From Lachnospiraceae bacterium (lineage in GTDB: Bacteria > Bacillota > Clostridia > Lachnospirales > Lachnospiraceae), in contig JAJQDT010000005.1 of the NCBI GenBank assembly GCA_021202075.1, forward strand, positions 16,647 to 80,646: a DNA stretch of 64,000 nt, in the 5' to 3' direction. Positions within the stretch are counted from its first letter, which is position 1; each line of letters begins with the position of its first letter. Below, one piece after another: positions 50,881-59,374 of the stretch. The notes under the pieces are model-generated. The model saw only the letters and a list, made by a program, of their open reading frames with translations. It did not search any database and was not told where the DNA came from. A program made the translations under genes and the position numbers.

Positions 50881-51857
50881 TATCTACCACCTGCCTTTCT
50901 TCTCGCCTTTTCCGCTTTTTTCAGCTTCTTTTCTTCCTTATCACCCATGAAGAAGAACAGAAGCAGACTGACACATACCGTGACCGCAAACATAAATACT
51001 GATACCGCTGCGGCTTTTCCGACATCGCTGTTGTACAGACGCATGATATACATGGCCATCGTCGTCGTTGTATTGTTCGGAAGTCCGTTGTAGCCGGTCT
51101 CGGTCACGTTGAACAGTGCCGGGATGTCGTACATCTGCAGACCGCCGATCGCGGAGGTTACCAGTGTGTAGAGCAGAATCGGCTTCAGCAGAGGAAGTGT
51201 GATATCCGTAAACTTTTTCCAGCCGCCCGCGCCGTCGATGTCGGCCGCCTCGTAAAGCACGGGGTCGATGCCCAGCACGCCGGAAATCAGCAGGATGGAG
51301 GTATTGCCGTACCACATCCACCACAGGATCAGAGAGATCAGTCCGCGGCTGCCCGCCACGCTTGACATGAAATCAAAGTTCTGTGAGAGAATGCCGAGAC
51401 TCTTCAGCGCCAGCGTGATCGGTCCATACTGGGAAAACAGGTTCTTAAACAGGACAGATACCGATGCCGCCGTGATGACACTCGGAAGATATATGATGAC
51501 CTTGATTGCTCCGGTACCCTTCACCTTTACCTTGGTGTCCGTCAGCCAGACCGCCATCAGAAGGGAAACCAGAATCTGCGGAACGAAGTTGAAGCCCCAC
51601 ATAATCAAAGTATTTTTCAAATAATCAAGTACATAAGCGGTCTCACCGGGAGCCAAACCGAAAATATTCAGGAAATTCTGAATCCCGGCAAAGCTGATGA
51701 CCTCGCGGCCGTTCCGCTTATAGTAGGATAAGGTGCTGTAATAAAAGGTATTGATCAAAGGCCATAACTGAAAAATCAGATATGTAATAAAGAACGGCGC
51801 TATAAACAAATAGCCATATTTTCCGTATGTAACTTTCTTCTTTTTGTTCTTTTTCAT
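50880..51857 (-). CDS. Sugar ABC transporter permease (MalF type)
   Basis: 325 residues. A basic start (KKNKKKKVTYGKYGYLFIAP) leads to six hydrophobic segments and the EAA loop YEAADIDGAGGWKKFTDITL (about residues 207-226). A basic C-terminal tail follows. It sits between the solute-binding protein and the MalG-type gene, in the order usual for this transporter class. An AGGAGG ribosome site precedes the ATG. A dispersed-repeat copy (51880-51955) forms its leader. Confidence 0.92.
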   Translation of the reverse strand: MKKNKKKKVTYGKYGYLFIAPFFITYLIFQLWPLINTFYYSTLSYYKRNGREVISFAGIQNFLNIFGLAPGETAYVLDYLKNTLIMWGFNFVPQILVSLLMAVWLTDTKVKVKGTGAIKVIIYLPSVITAASVSVLFKNLFSQYGPITLALKSLGILSQNFDFMSSVAGSRGLISLILWWMWYGNTSILLISGVLGIDPVLYEAADIDGAGGWKKFTDITLPLLKPILLYTLVTSAIGGLQMYDIPALFNVTETGYNGLPNNTTTTMAMYIMRLYNSDVGKAAAVSVFMFAVTVCVSLLLFFFMGDKEEKKLKKAEKARRKAGGR

Positions 51858-51879
51858 AATGCCTCCTGAACTGTCACGG

Positions 51880-51955
51880 ATTCACAAAATGAATCTGTGA
51901 CGCAGGCAACCGCATCGCCCAATCGGCGATTCTGCATGCGGCTGCTCTCCATTGG
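51880..51955 (-). repeat. Structured dispersed repeat ahead of the MalF-type gene
   Basis: A hairpin (CACGGATTCAC...GTGAATC on the minus strand), GCAGGC, then a CCGCATCGCC...GGCGATTCTGCATGCGG stem, and CTCTCC. The order of parts matches the copies ahead of lysC and whiA. Confidence 0.65.
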
Positions 51956-52070
51956 AAACAACTCCCATCTTGCGGGAATGCAGCAGATTTTTGTTCAACA
52001 GCTCAGAACAACAGAATAATGAGAAGAAGGGCTGTTCCGAACAGTCAGGTGATTTTCATTTTTAAAGAAT

Positions 52071-52103
52071 GTGCTGCTCCTTCTTTGTAAGAAGAAGCAG
52101 CAC
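52071..52103 (-). terminator. Attenuating hairpin between solute-binding protein and permeases
   Basis: GTGCTGCT pairs with AGCAGCAC and the stem continues with one mismatch to 15 pairs. It follows the binding-protein gene by 50 bases, an arrangement that usually lowers permease expression. Confidence 0.6.
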
Positions 52104-52151
52104 GTCCGGTTATGTTATGTTACAAATTCAGTTTTCCGATATGGATGTCTA

Positions 52152-53495
52152 TTACTCTACACTCAGATAGGAGTAGGTGTCATGGATGGATGCTGTCAGG
52201 TCTGACAGAGCCGTATCCAGATCCTTCTCGCCGGTCACATAAGCCTGGGTCTCGGTGTCGAGCAGGGACAGGATGGTCTGATCCTCAGCGGTAACGGTAG
52301 AAGCGTCAATCGCATCTGCCTTGTCAAGGAAGAACTCGATGAAGTTCTGGTCTGCGCTGTACATATAGCCATTGCCGTCTGCAGAAGCGCCGCTCTCAAC
52401 GATCGCTTCGATCGCTGCGGTGTTGTTTACGAAGTCTGCATTCTGTGCGTTGATCGCTACCATGCCATCGGTATCGCATGCAAGATACTGCATGATCAGA
52501 TCTGCAAGCTCGGTGTCAGAGCACTCGCTCGTAGCTGCAAGGCCTGTGCCGCCCCAGAAGCACTGCTCCTGTGCTGCAACGAGGATGGTGTTGTTCTGCC
52601 ATGTGTCAGACAGTGACCAGTATACGAACCACGGGCATCCGAAGTATGCCAGAGCAGCGTTGGACTCTTCGCCGTCGCCGTCCATGTTAGCATACCAGTC
52701 AGCGCTCCACTGAGAGGTGTTGTAGGTCAAATCCTCATCATACAGGGTCTTCGCGGTCTCAAGGTATGTTGTGATGTTCTCATCAAGAGTAATTACATCG
52801 TTCTCATCATAGAAGCCAACCTCACGGGAGTTCATGAGGGATCTCTTGATCTCATCATAGCCGGAGAACAGCTTGCAGGTGCCGCCTGATGCTTCGTTTA
52901 CCATCTCAGCGGTCTCAATGATGGTGTCGAGGTCTGTGAAGTAAGCAGCTACTTCATCCGGATCCGTCGTGCCAAGATACTTCTCAGCCAGGTCTGCGCG
53001 TACTGCGTAGCAACCCGGAGTTGCCTGCCAGAACAGAGCCTTTACATTGCCGTCTACATCGGAGCCAAGGTCGATGTTGTACTGATACATATTCGCCATG
53101 TCATCCTCTGTGATGCCGATGTCAGTAACAGAAAGCAGCCAGTCGCTGTTGGTATACTTCTGTACATAGTCAACCTCGAGACCCATCAGATCCGGATACA
53201 GCTCGTTTCCGGAGCCTTCCTCAAGGACTGCATCCAGCTTGGTCTGATAGTAGTCAGAACCGCCCGTGTTTACGAATACGATTCTGGAATACTCTTCCGG
53301 ATACGCCTCAGCAAATACAGTGTCAAGGATTGTCTTGATGTCATCGTTCCAGCCCCAGACTACGAATGCGTCTTCAGAGGAAGAATCACCAGTGATCGTG
53401 TTATCCGGCTCGGTCTCTTCCTCAGCCAGTACCGGAACAGCCATCGATGCAACCATAGCGCCAGCCATCAGCAGGCTTAACCATTTCTTGCTCAT
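52152..53495 (-). CDS. Extracellular sugar-binding protein without a lipobox
   Basis: 447 residues. A signal peptide (MSKKWLSLLMAGAMVASMAV) ends PVLAEEE, a signal peptidase I site. The rest shows an extracellular solute-binding fold of the carbohydrate class: FVVWGWNDDIKTILDTVFAE, YPDLMGLEVDYVQKY, then WSADWYANMDGDGEESNAALA and YMYSADQNFIEFF. Gram-positive binding proteins are normally lipoproteins; no Cys follows the signal. It is preceded by AAGGAGGAAAC and followed by an attenuator and the two permease genes. The ligand may be a mannose- or plant-derived oligosaccharide, given the mannosidase nearby, but this is inference. Confidence 0.9.
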   Translation of the reverse strand: MSKKWLSLLMAGAMVASMAVPVLAEEETEPDNTITGDSSSEDAFVVWGWNDDIKTILDTVFAEAYPEEYSRIVFVNTGGSDYYQTKLDAVLEEGSGNELYPDLMGLEVDYVQKYTNSDWLLSVTDIGITEDDMANMYQYNIDLGSDVDGNVKALFWQATPGCYAVRADLAEKYLGTTDPDEVAAYFTDLDTIIETAEMVNEASGGTCKLFSGYDEIKRSLMNSREVGFYDENDVITLDENITTYLETAKTLYDEDLTYNTSQWSADWYANMDGDGEESNAALAYFGCPWFVYWSLSDTWQNNTILVAAQEQCFWGGTGLAATSECSDTELADLIMQYLACDTDGMVAINAQNADFVNNTAAIEAIVESGASADGNGYMYSADQNFIEFFLDKADAIDASTVTAEDQTILSLLDTETQAYVTGEKDLDTALSDLTASIHDTYSYLSVE

Positions 53496-53681
53496 TTTGT
53501 TTCCTCCTTAATAATATTGTGTTTGACCATTTCAATTACTTAATAAAGTAACGGAAATCGTGACTAAAACCTGTCGCGTGCGTGTTCCGCAAACGACTAT
53601 GCTACGCGAGAATCCCCCGCGATAACATTCCGAAATAATAAAGTTAAAAATGTACCTGTCCCCGCTTCGGATCGCTTCGAA

Positions 53682-54686
53682 TCACTTCAGCTTTTTCACA
53701 GTCTTTCCCTCCAGCAGGGTGCTGCGAACCGTATGTATCACCGGAGCTGTCATCATGGGACGCTCAATCTCAGATATCAGACTCTCCGCAGCCAGTCTTC
53801 CAAGCGCCTGCATATCCTGACGGATCGTTGTAAGAGCCGGTTCGCTGTACTGGAGTGCCCGGATGCCGTCGTACCCGGCTACCGAAATATCCTCCGGGAC
53901 TCGTAAGCCTCTGGCACGGATCGCATTCATTCCCCCGAAAGCGGCCACATCATCCGGATACAGGATACAGGTCGGCGGCTCCTTCATGAAAAGAAGCTCC
54001 TCCGTCTTCTCGAAAGCCAGCTCCCGGTTCCGGTAAAGCGCCGGCTGTACGTACTCCTCCCTGACGCTCTCCCCGTGCTCTTCCATACAACGATAATAGG
54101 AAGCAAGCCTCTGTCTGGTCACCCGTCCTTCATCCCCGTGGATATAGGCAATCCTCCTGTGACCCTGAGTCAAAATGTAATTCATCAGCTGGGTCATGCC
54201 ATCGATATTGTCTGATACGACCGCCGTGCGGTTGTCGGCAATGTAGTCAACGGTAACAACCCTCACGCTGCTGCCAAGCAGCTCCTGCACCTTCGGGTCT
54301 GAAAAGTCTGAACAGGCAATCGCCACTCCGTCAAACCCTCTGTACTGCGCACGCTCTACATATGACATGTCCGTAGAGGTCGTGTTCAGAAACGTGATAT
54401 CATAACCTCTGGACTCCGCAGTGATTTTCAAATTCTCCAGCACGCCGGAGAAGAAATCATGTGTAAGGCCGCTTTGCGCCGCATCCTCGAACAGGACTCC
54501 AATGTTGTAGCTGCGGTTGGTCTTTAAGTATCTCGCGGAAAGATTCGGGAGGTAGCCCAGCCGATCCGCCGTCTCTCTGACCTGCTGCTTCGTCTTTTCA
54601 CCGATATCGTGGTGGTCACTCAGCGCCTTACTGACAGTCGCAACAGATACTCCGCAGGCCGCCGCAATCTCTTTCATGGAAACCAT
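53682..54686 (-). CDS. LacI-family repressor
   Basis: 334 residues from ATG 54686, which follows GAGGAG by 6 bases and gives MVSMKEIAAACGVSVATVSK, the standard LacI HTH start (a longer reading to 54716 lacks a ribosome site). The hinge helix LPNLSARYLKTNRS is followed by the periplasmic-binding-type effector domain (NIGVLFEDAA, then DGVAIACSDFSDP and ISVAGYDGIRALQYSEPALT). It probably represses the divergent-looking but co-oriented sugar transporter, with the sugar as inducer. It has its own promoter with an operator-like palindrome. Confidence 0.92.
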   Translation of the reverse strand: MVSMKEIAAACGVSVATVSKALSDHHDIGEKTKQQVRETADRLGYLPNLSARYLKTNRSYNIGVLFEDAAQSGLTHDFFSGVLENLKITAESRGYDITFLNTTSTDMSYVERAQYRGFDGVAIACSDFSDPKVQELLGSSVRVVTVDYIADNRTAVVSDNIDGMTQLMNYILTQGHRRIAYIHGDEGRVTRQRLASYYRCMEEHGESVREEYVQPALYRNRELAFEKTEELLFMKEPPTCILYPDDVAAFGGMNAIRARGLRVPEDISVAGYDGIRALQYSEPALTTIRQDMQALGRLAAESLISEIERPMMTAPVIHTVRSTLLEGKTVKKLK

Positions 54687-54720
54687 GCTTTTCTCCTCGC
54701 TTGTCAAATCTGTCATTACT

Positions 54721-54738
54721 TAATCGATTTCTTGATTA
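54721..54738. promoter_or_regulatory. Operator-like palindrome of the LacI gene
   Basis: TAATC and GATTA are separated by 8 bases, just downstream of the -10 box of the repressor gene. The position fits autorepression. The assignment to this LacI protein is inferred. Confidence 0.45.
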
Positions 54739-54739
54739 C

Positions 54740-54768
54740 ATTAAACAGCATTTCGCCCATTTTGTCAA
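54740..54768 (-). promoter_or_regulatory. Promoter of the LacI gene
   Basis: Minus strand TTGACA (54768-54763), 17-base spacer, TTTAAT (54745-54740). A second TTGACA lies 18 bases further upstream. Confidence 0.7.
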
Positions 54769-54961
54769 CCACTATTTTTGTCAAATTCATCTTTTGGTTA
54801 TTTTGTATTTTTTTATCCCCTGTTTTTTGTGCATTTTTACTTTATTTCTGCTTCGTTTTTCGAAACTCCCAACAAAAGCAGGGGCGATTTTTCGTTTTGA
54901 GAGCGTTTTTCTTCTAAATCGTTTTCTTTTCAGCATGGGATATACCCTCGCCGGAATTTGC

Positions 54962-54997
54962 ATAAAAAAAGAAGAGCACCTTCCCGTGGTACTCCTC
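54962..54997 (-). terminator. Terminator of the murB-whiA-crh-GNAT row
   Basis: GAGTACC pairs with GGTGCTC (one G-U pair), 7-base loop, then TTCTTTTTTTATG on the minus strand, 25 bases after the GNAT stop. Confidence 0.8.
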
Positions 54998-55021
54998 TCC
55001 TGTTCTCATCCTGCATCAGCT

Positions 55022-55699
55022 TTATTCTTTTATTTCTTTTATGACGTTATGATAGATGGGTCCGATCAGGGACCGATACAGCGGCTCACATTGCTCAAAC
55101 GTCAGCCCGGGCATAGTGGACAAAAGTTCCATCCTGACGCCAAACAATTCTACCGCAATCCCGGTCTCCAGCATCCCGTTTCTCAGATAAAATGCCTTGC
55201 GGCGCTCCCGGATGTTCTCCTGTTCTGAAGGCTCCGGCTCTCCCGAAGCAGATGACTGCTCCACAGGCTCCGATGCTTCCGCCTGACCGAAAGCAGTCTG
55301 CCTCTCGCTCGCCTGTATGCGTTCCTGTGCAGCCCCATATCCCGGAATGTCCTCACCATCAGACGGACTCTTCGCGAGGACAGGCTTCTCGACCTCCAGA
55401 AACAGCTGCCGGTCGCCGTACAGTCCCTGTATTCGTTCAAGCGCGGCCGAACCATAGCCCTGGCCGCGCCATTTCTGGCTGATCGCAAAATAATCCATCA
55501 GCACAATCCGGTCGCCGTATGCCATAATCGCGAACCCGATTCTCTTTTTTCCTTCGGTGATGAGCAAAATCTCCATCTCACCCATGACCGCCTTGCGCTC
55601 AATCAGCGAAAACGGCTTGCGCTCCTCCTGGGGAAACGCACTCTGATACAAATCCAGAATAAATGTTTTATCCAGACTGCCTGCCGTACAAATATCCAT
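55022..55699 (-). CDS. GNAT acetyltransferase with a low-complexity insertion
   Basis: 225 residues. The acetyl-CoA loop ISQKWRGQGYGSAALERIQG (about 74-93, motif Q/R-x-x-G-x-G/A) and LFLEVEKPV are GNAT core strands. About 50 residues of Gln, Ser, Glu and Pro (ASERQTAFGQAEASEPVEQS and so on, residues about 110-165) interrupt the fold before the final strand-helix RRKAFYLRNGMLETGIAVEL. The acceptor is unknown. It is 14 bases from the crh-like gene and shares its transcript. The insertion fits the general tendency to in-frame expansions in this genome. Confidence 0.82.
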   Translation of the reverse strand: MDICTAGSLDKTFILDLYQSAFPQEERKPFSLIERKAVMGEMEILLITEGKKRIGFAIMAYGDRIVLMDYFAISQKWRGQGYGSAALERIQGLYGDRQLFLEVEKPVLAKSPSDGEDIPGYGAAQERIQASERQTAFGQAEASEPVEQSSASGEPEPSEQENIRERRKAFYLRNGMLETGIAVELFGVRMELLSTMPGLTFEQCEPLYRSLIGPIYHNVIKEIKE

Positions 55700-55712
55700 A
55701 TCCGGTACCCGC

Positions 55713-55970
55713 TCAGTTCGTTCTGCTCAGATATTCTTCTATTTTCTGAACCGCCTCCTGCTCGTCAGCGCCGTCTGCGGTAACTGTAACCTTCTCCCCG
55801 GTGTCAAGTCCCAGCGTCATCATGCCCATAATGCTCTTGGCGTTCACCGTTCTCCCGTCACTTTCCAGATGGATTTCGCTCTCATACTGGCTCGCAACCT
55901 GTACCAGCATCGCCACCGGTCTCGCTTCCAGTCCGGTCGGAATCTGAATCGTGATTTCCTTTTTCATCAT
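55713..55970 (-). CDS. crh: Crh-like HPr paralogue
   Basis: 85 residues with the HPr fold. The active-site block reads PTGLEARPVAMLVQ: position 15, the phosphorylated His in HPr, is Glu (Gln in Bacillus Crh). The regulatory Ser46 region NAKSIMGMMTLGL is intact. It therefore cannot pass phosphate in the sugar PTS but could be phosphorylated on Ser46 by HPr kinase and act in catabolite repression. It overlaps the whiA stop (ATGA), as in Bacillus whiA-crh, with GGAGG in front. A second ATG at position 2 would also work. Confidence 0.88.
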   Translation of the reverse strand: MMKKEITIQIPTGLEARPVAMLVQVASQYESEIHLESDGRTVNAKSIMGMMTLGLDTGEKVTVTADGADEQEAVQKIEEYLSRTN

Positions 55971-56938
55971 AATAATTCCTCCTTAACATATCCTGCACCC
56001 TGTCTCATCTGTTCCGCCATGCGGCTCAGCTTTCTCAGCCTGTGATTTACTCCGGATTTACCGATGGGAGGCGCCAGCATCTCCCCCAACTCCTTTAAAG
56101 AAGCATCCGGGTTCTCCAGCCGCAGTCTGGCAATCTCCGCAAGAGAGGGCGGAAGCTGTTCAAAATCCATCCGCTCCTGAAGGAAACGGATGTCTTCCGT
56201 CTGTCTTACGGCAGCATCAACCGTTTTGTTGATATTTGCCATCTCGCAGTTTACCTTGCGGTTCACGGAGTTCCGCACTTCACGGACAATCCGGATATTT
56301 TCCAGATTCATCAGTGAAACATGAGCTTCCATGATATTCAGCATATCAACAATCTGAGTCCCTTCCTTAATATATACAATGGTATAACTTTTACGCTGTA
56401 CAATTTTGGCATCGGGACCAAAAGAGTGAATCATGGATCGGAGCATTTCCGCCATCCCGGCATTCGGACAGGCAATCTCAAAATGATAAGACTTTCTGGG
56501 ATCGCTGATCGAACCGGCACACAGGAACGCCCCGCGAATACAGGCTCTTCTGCAGCAAGACTGCTGCACCAGAAACGGATCCACCATCCGTGCACTGCCA
56601 TCGAAAGCGGCGCCGTCTGTCAGCTTCAGAGCGCGAAGCACTCCAACTGCGGATTCCCGTTCTTTCACCAGAACCGTATAGATTCGCTCACTCCTTTTTT
56701 CACTTTTATGTATGTGTACTGAGACATCAACAGTTATATTAAATGTTTTTTGCAATAATGTAAAGCTTTTTCTTGCGACTAAAAGGTTTTCGGTGCGAAT
56801 TTTTATTCCGCAGCGGTCCTCCCCGGCAAAAATATCGCCTGTCATGCCGATGATGGCGGCCAGCTCCGCCAGCCGGCAATGACGCGCAGAAGGAATCTGA
56901 GCGGAAAGTTCCTGACGCACTTCCATTGAAAATGACAT
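55967..56938 (-). CDS. whiA: DNA-binding protein WhiA
   Basis: 323 residues from ATG 56938. The N-terminal LAGLIDADG-like half (MSFSMEVRQELSAQIPSARH and CRRACIRGAFLCAGSISDPR) and the C-terminal HTH (LPPSLAEIARLRLENPDASL, GEMLAPPIGKSGVNHRLRKL) are typical of WhiA, which in Firmicutes affects cell division and chromosome segregation. In Bacillus the order is rapZ-yvcK-whiA-crh; here rapZ and yvcK are absent and murB lies upstream. The ribosome site is weak because the dispersed repeat occupies the leader. Confidence 0.95.
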   Translation of the reverse strand: MSFSMEVRQELSAQIPSARHCRLAELAAIIGMTGDIFAGEDRCGIKIRTENLLVARKSFTLLQKTFNITVDVSVHIHKSEKRSERIYTVLVKERESAVGVLRALKLTDGAAFDGSARMVDPFLVQQSCCRRACIRGAFLCAGSISDPRKSYHFEIACPNAGMAEMLRSMIHSFGPDAKIVQRKSYTIVYIKEGTQIVDMLNIMEAHVSLMNLENIRIVREVRNSVNRKVNCEMANINKTVDAAVRQTEDIRFLQERMDFEQLPPSLAEIARLRLENPDASLKELGEMLAPPIGKSGVNHRLRKLSRMAEQMRQGAGYVKEELL

Positions 56939-56954
56939 GTTCCATCTGCCTTTC

Positions 56955-57085
56955 CACATGTCCCGCATTGGTCTTTAATGCGGTATGCAGGCAATGTCCC
57001 GATTTCCATAGGAAATCGAGGACGGTACCGCGCCTTCGTGCTTTTGCACGAACTTTCAATGGCGCGGTTTTCCATATGTCCCGCA
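56955..57085 (-). repeat. Structured dispersed repeat between murB and whiA
   Basis: The most complete copy. It has a hairpin TCCCGCATTG...AATGCGG, GCAGGCAATGTC, a hairpin CGATTTCC-AT-GGAAATCG, ACGGTACCGCGCC, a hairpin TTCGTGCTTTTGCACGAA, ATGGCGCGG and TTTTCC, ending in another TCCCGCATTG. Confidence 0.75.
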
Positions 57086-57088
57086 TTG

Positions 57089-57997
57089 TTATCCTATCAT
57101 TTTAATCTCCGGCTCCAGTGTCACGCCGAAGCGCTCCCTGACCCGCTCCTGCACATCCGCAATCAGCTGCCGGACATCCGCGGCCGTCGCATCCCCGCAA
57201 TTGACAACGAAACCGCAATGCTTTTCCGATACCTGTGCGCCGCCGACCCGATAGCCCCTAAGCCCCGCGTCCATAATCAGCTTTCCCGCAAAATACCCCT
57301 CCGGGCGTTTGAACGTGCTTCCGGCGCTGGGAACATCCAGCGGCTGCTTCGATATGCGCTGTGCCTTCAGCTCCTCCATACGGTTTCGAATCTGCTTCTG
57401 GTCGCCTTCCCTGAGGGCAAGTGCTGCGCCAAGCACGATCCAGCTATTTCCGGGTACTGCGCTTCTGCGGTATCCCAGTGCAAGCTCCGAAGCCGGGATT
57501 TCGCATATCTCACCTTCAACGGTCAGAACCGTGGCCGAGACCAGCACATCCTTCATCTCTCCTCCATATGCGCCGGCATTCATCACAACAGCGCCGCCAA
57601 GCGTTCCGGGGATGCCGGAAGCAAACTCCAGGCCGGTCAGTCCCGCCTCCATGGCGCGCTTCGCTATAACGGAAAGCATTGCGCCAGCTTCTGCTGATAT
57701 CCCGCAGGAATCTCTGTCCACCGTAATTTTTGAAACATTTTTATAAAGCTGCAGCATCACTCCGCGGTACCCCTGATCAGACACCAGAAGATTGCTCCCG
57801 TTACCGATGACAGTAAACGGATATCCAAGCCTGCGGCAAAGACGGACAATGCCGCAGACCCCTTCCACCGTCGTCGGAGCGGCAAAGTAATCCGTCGGCC
57901 CGCCGATGCGGAAGGTGGTATGTTTTTTCATACTCTCCTGCTCACGGACACAGTCCTCCTGCGCCGCTTCGCGCAGCATTGTCAGCATATCGGCCAT
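57089..57997 (-). CDS. murB: UDP-N-acetylenolpyruvoylglucosamine reductase
   Basis: 302 residues from ATG 57997, which follows AGAGGAG. FAD-binding motifs HTTFRIGGPTDYF, PFTVIGNGSNLLVSDQGYRG and EFASGIPGTLGGAVVMNAGA are present, and GVTLEPEIKMIG ends the protein. It reduces the enolpyruvyl group to make UDP-MurNAc, an early peptidoglycan step in the cytoplasm. The short type lacking the tyrosine loop of E. coli MurB fits Firmicutes. It precedes whiA and crh, linking cell-wall precursor supply to division control. Confidence 0.96.
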   Translation of the reverse strand: MADMLTMLREAAQEDCVREQESMKKHTTFRIGGPTDYFAAPTTVEGVCGIVRLCRRLGYPFTVIGNGSNLLVSDQGYRGVMLQLYKNVSKITVDRDSCGISAEAGAMLSVIAKRAMEAGLTGLEFASGIPGTLGGAVVMNAGAYGGEMKDVLVSATVLTVEGEICEIPASELALGYRRSAVPGNSWIVLGAALALREGDQKQIRNRMEELKAQRISKQPLDVPSAGSTFKRPEGYFAGKLIMDAGLRGYRVGGAQVSEKHCGFVVNCGDATAADVRQLIADVQERVRERFGVTLEPEIKMIG

Positions 57998-58129
57998 AAC
58001 ATCTCCTCTATCCTGTATAACTTCTTCCGGCAAAATTCTTCTCTGCTTCCCGTGAATCTTTTCCCGAAACGGATGTCCTAGAAAAACCAGGATCCAGCCT
58101 CAAAGCACCTCTTTTTAGAAAATGCAGCG

Positions 58130-59308
58130 TTAAGAATGCACCGTTACTACCCCGCTCAGGCGGATGCTCTCCACCGCCTCCCGCAGCTGTTCCGGCGGCA
58201 ACACAAGCGCCATACGCACATAGCCTTCCCCGAGCGAACCGAAGCTGCTGCCAGGTGTGCAGATGACCCCGGATCGGTTCATCAGGGTCAGGCAGAATTC
58301 CTCTGAATTCGTGTAGCCCTCCGGCAGCGGCGCCCAGACAAACATGGTACCCTCGCTGTCCGGCACATTCCAGCCGATGGAGCGAAGGCCGCCGCACAAT
58401 ACCCGGTTGCGTTCTCCGTATTCCTCACACTGGCGATGTACCTGATCAAACGGACCATTCAGCGCCGCAATCGCGCCGATCTGGACCGGCAGGAATGTGC
58501 CATAGTCATACTGCGTCCGCATAGCCTTAAATTTCTGGATAATTCCGGCATTTCCGACCGCAAACGATACACGGGCGCCCGTATAATTAAAGGTTTTCGA
58601 CAGAGAATAGAATTCAATCCCGACCTCTTTGGCGCCCTCGAAGGACAAAAACGATCCGCAGATCCTGCCGCCGTAAACGATATCGGAATACGCGCTGTCG
58701 TGCAGTATTATAATATGATACTTCTTCGCAAAGGCAATCAGTTCCCGGTAGAACGAATCCGGCGCCACGCGGCAGATGGGGTTCGCCGGATAGCTCACCA
58801 CCATCAGCTTCGCCTTTTGCGCGACCTCCTCCGGAATGTCCGAAAATTTCGGCAGAAATCCATTCTCCTCATAGAGCGGATATTTCCACAGTTCAGCGTC
58901 ACAGAGCTCCGGGCCGATGCCGAAAATCGGATAGCCCGGGTTCGGCACCAGAACCAGATCCCCCGGGTTGCAGAGCGCCCACGCAATATGGGTCATACCC
59001 TCCTGCGAGCCGTAGAGCTCCATGATTTCATTTTTTTCAAGCGAAACCCCGAACCGTCTGATATAAAATCCTTGCACAGCTTCAATCAGCTCCGGCAGCT
59101 CCACCAGTGAATATTTGTAGTTCTGCGGATCCTTTGCGGCCTCGCTCACCGCATCCATGATATGCTGCGGCGGCCGGAAATCAGGAGTACCCACGGAAAG
59201 GTTGTACACCTTTCTTCCCTGGCGCAGCAGCTCCTCCTTCCTTTCATTCAAAACCGCAAAAATACCGGCCTTTATACTCTCTGCCTTGTCTGAAAACTGA
59301 ATCTCCAT
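58130..59308 (-). CDS. Class I/II PLP aminotransferase (LL-diaminopimelate aminotransferase-like)
   Basis: 392 residues. PLP motifs are ELYGSQEGMTHIAWALCNPG, LVVSYPANPICRVAP (Asn and Pro of NPT-type loop), ILHDSAYSDIVYGG and YSLSKTFNYTGARVSFAVGN with the Schiff-base Lys (about residue 235), plus VRMALVLPPEQL. Length and the NL-type start VYNLSVGTPDFRPP match the aspartate-aminotransferase fold used by LL-DAP aminotransferases and related enzymes. Substrate is not certain. It is the gene upstream of murB. Confidence 0.88.
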   Translation of the reverse strand: MEIQFSDKAESIKAGIFAVLNERKEELLRQGRKVYNLSVGTPDFRPPQHIMDAVSEAAKDPQNYKYSLVELPELIEAVQGFYIRRFGVSLEKNEIMELYGSQEGMTHIAWALCNPGDLVLVPNPGYPIFGIGPELCDAELWKYPLYEENGFLPKFSDIPEEVAQKAKLMVVSYPANPICRVAPDSFYRELIAFAKKYHIIILHDSAYSDIVYGGRICGSFLSFEGAKEVGIEFYSLSKTFNYTGARVSFAVGNAGIIQKFKAMRTQYDYGTFLPVQIGAIAALNGPFDQVHRQCEEYGERNRVLCGGLRSIGWNVPDSEGTMFVWAPLPEGYTNSEEFCLTLMNRSGVICTPGSSFGSLGEGYVRMALVLPPEQLREAVESIRLSGVVTVHS

Positions 59309-59374
59309 AGCAATCTCCTGTTCTGTATCTTCTAAATGTATGATTCATCCATTGTTTTGTAATTTTACCAGTTC

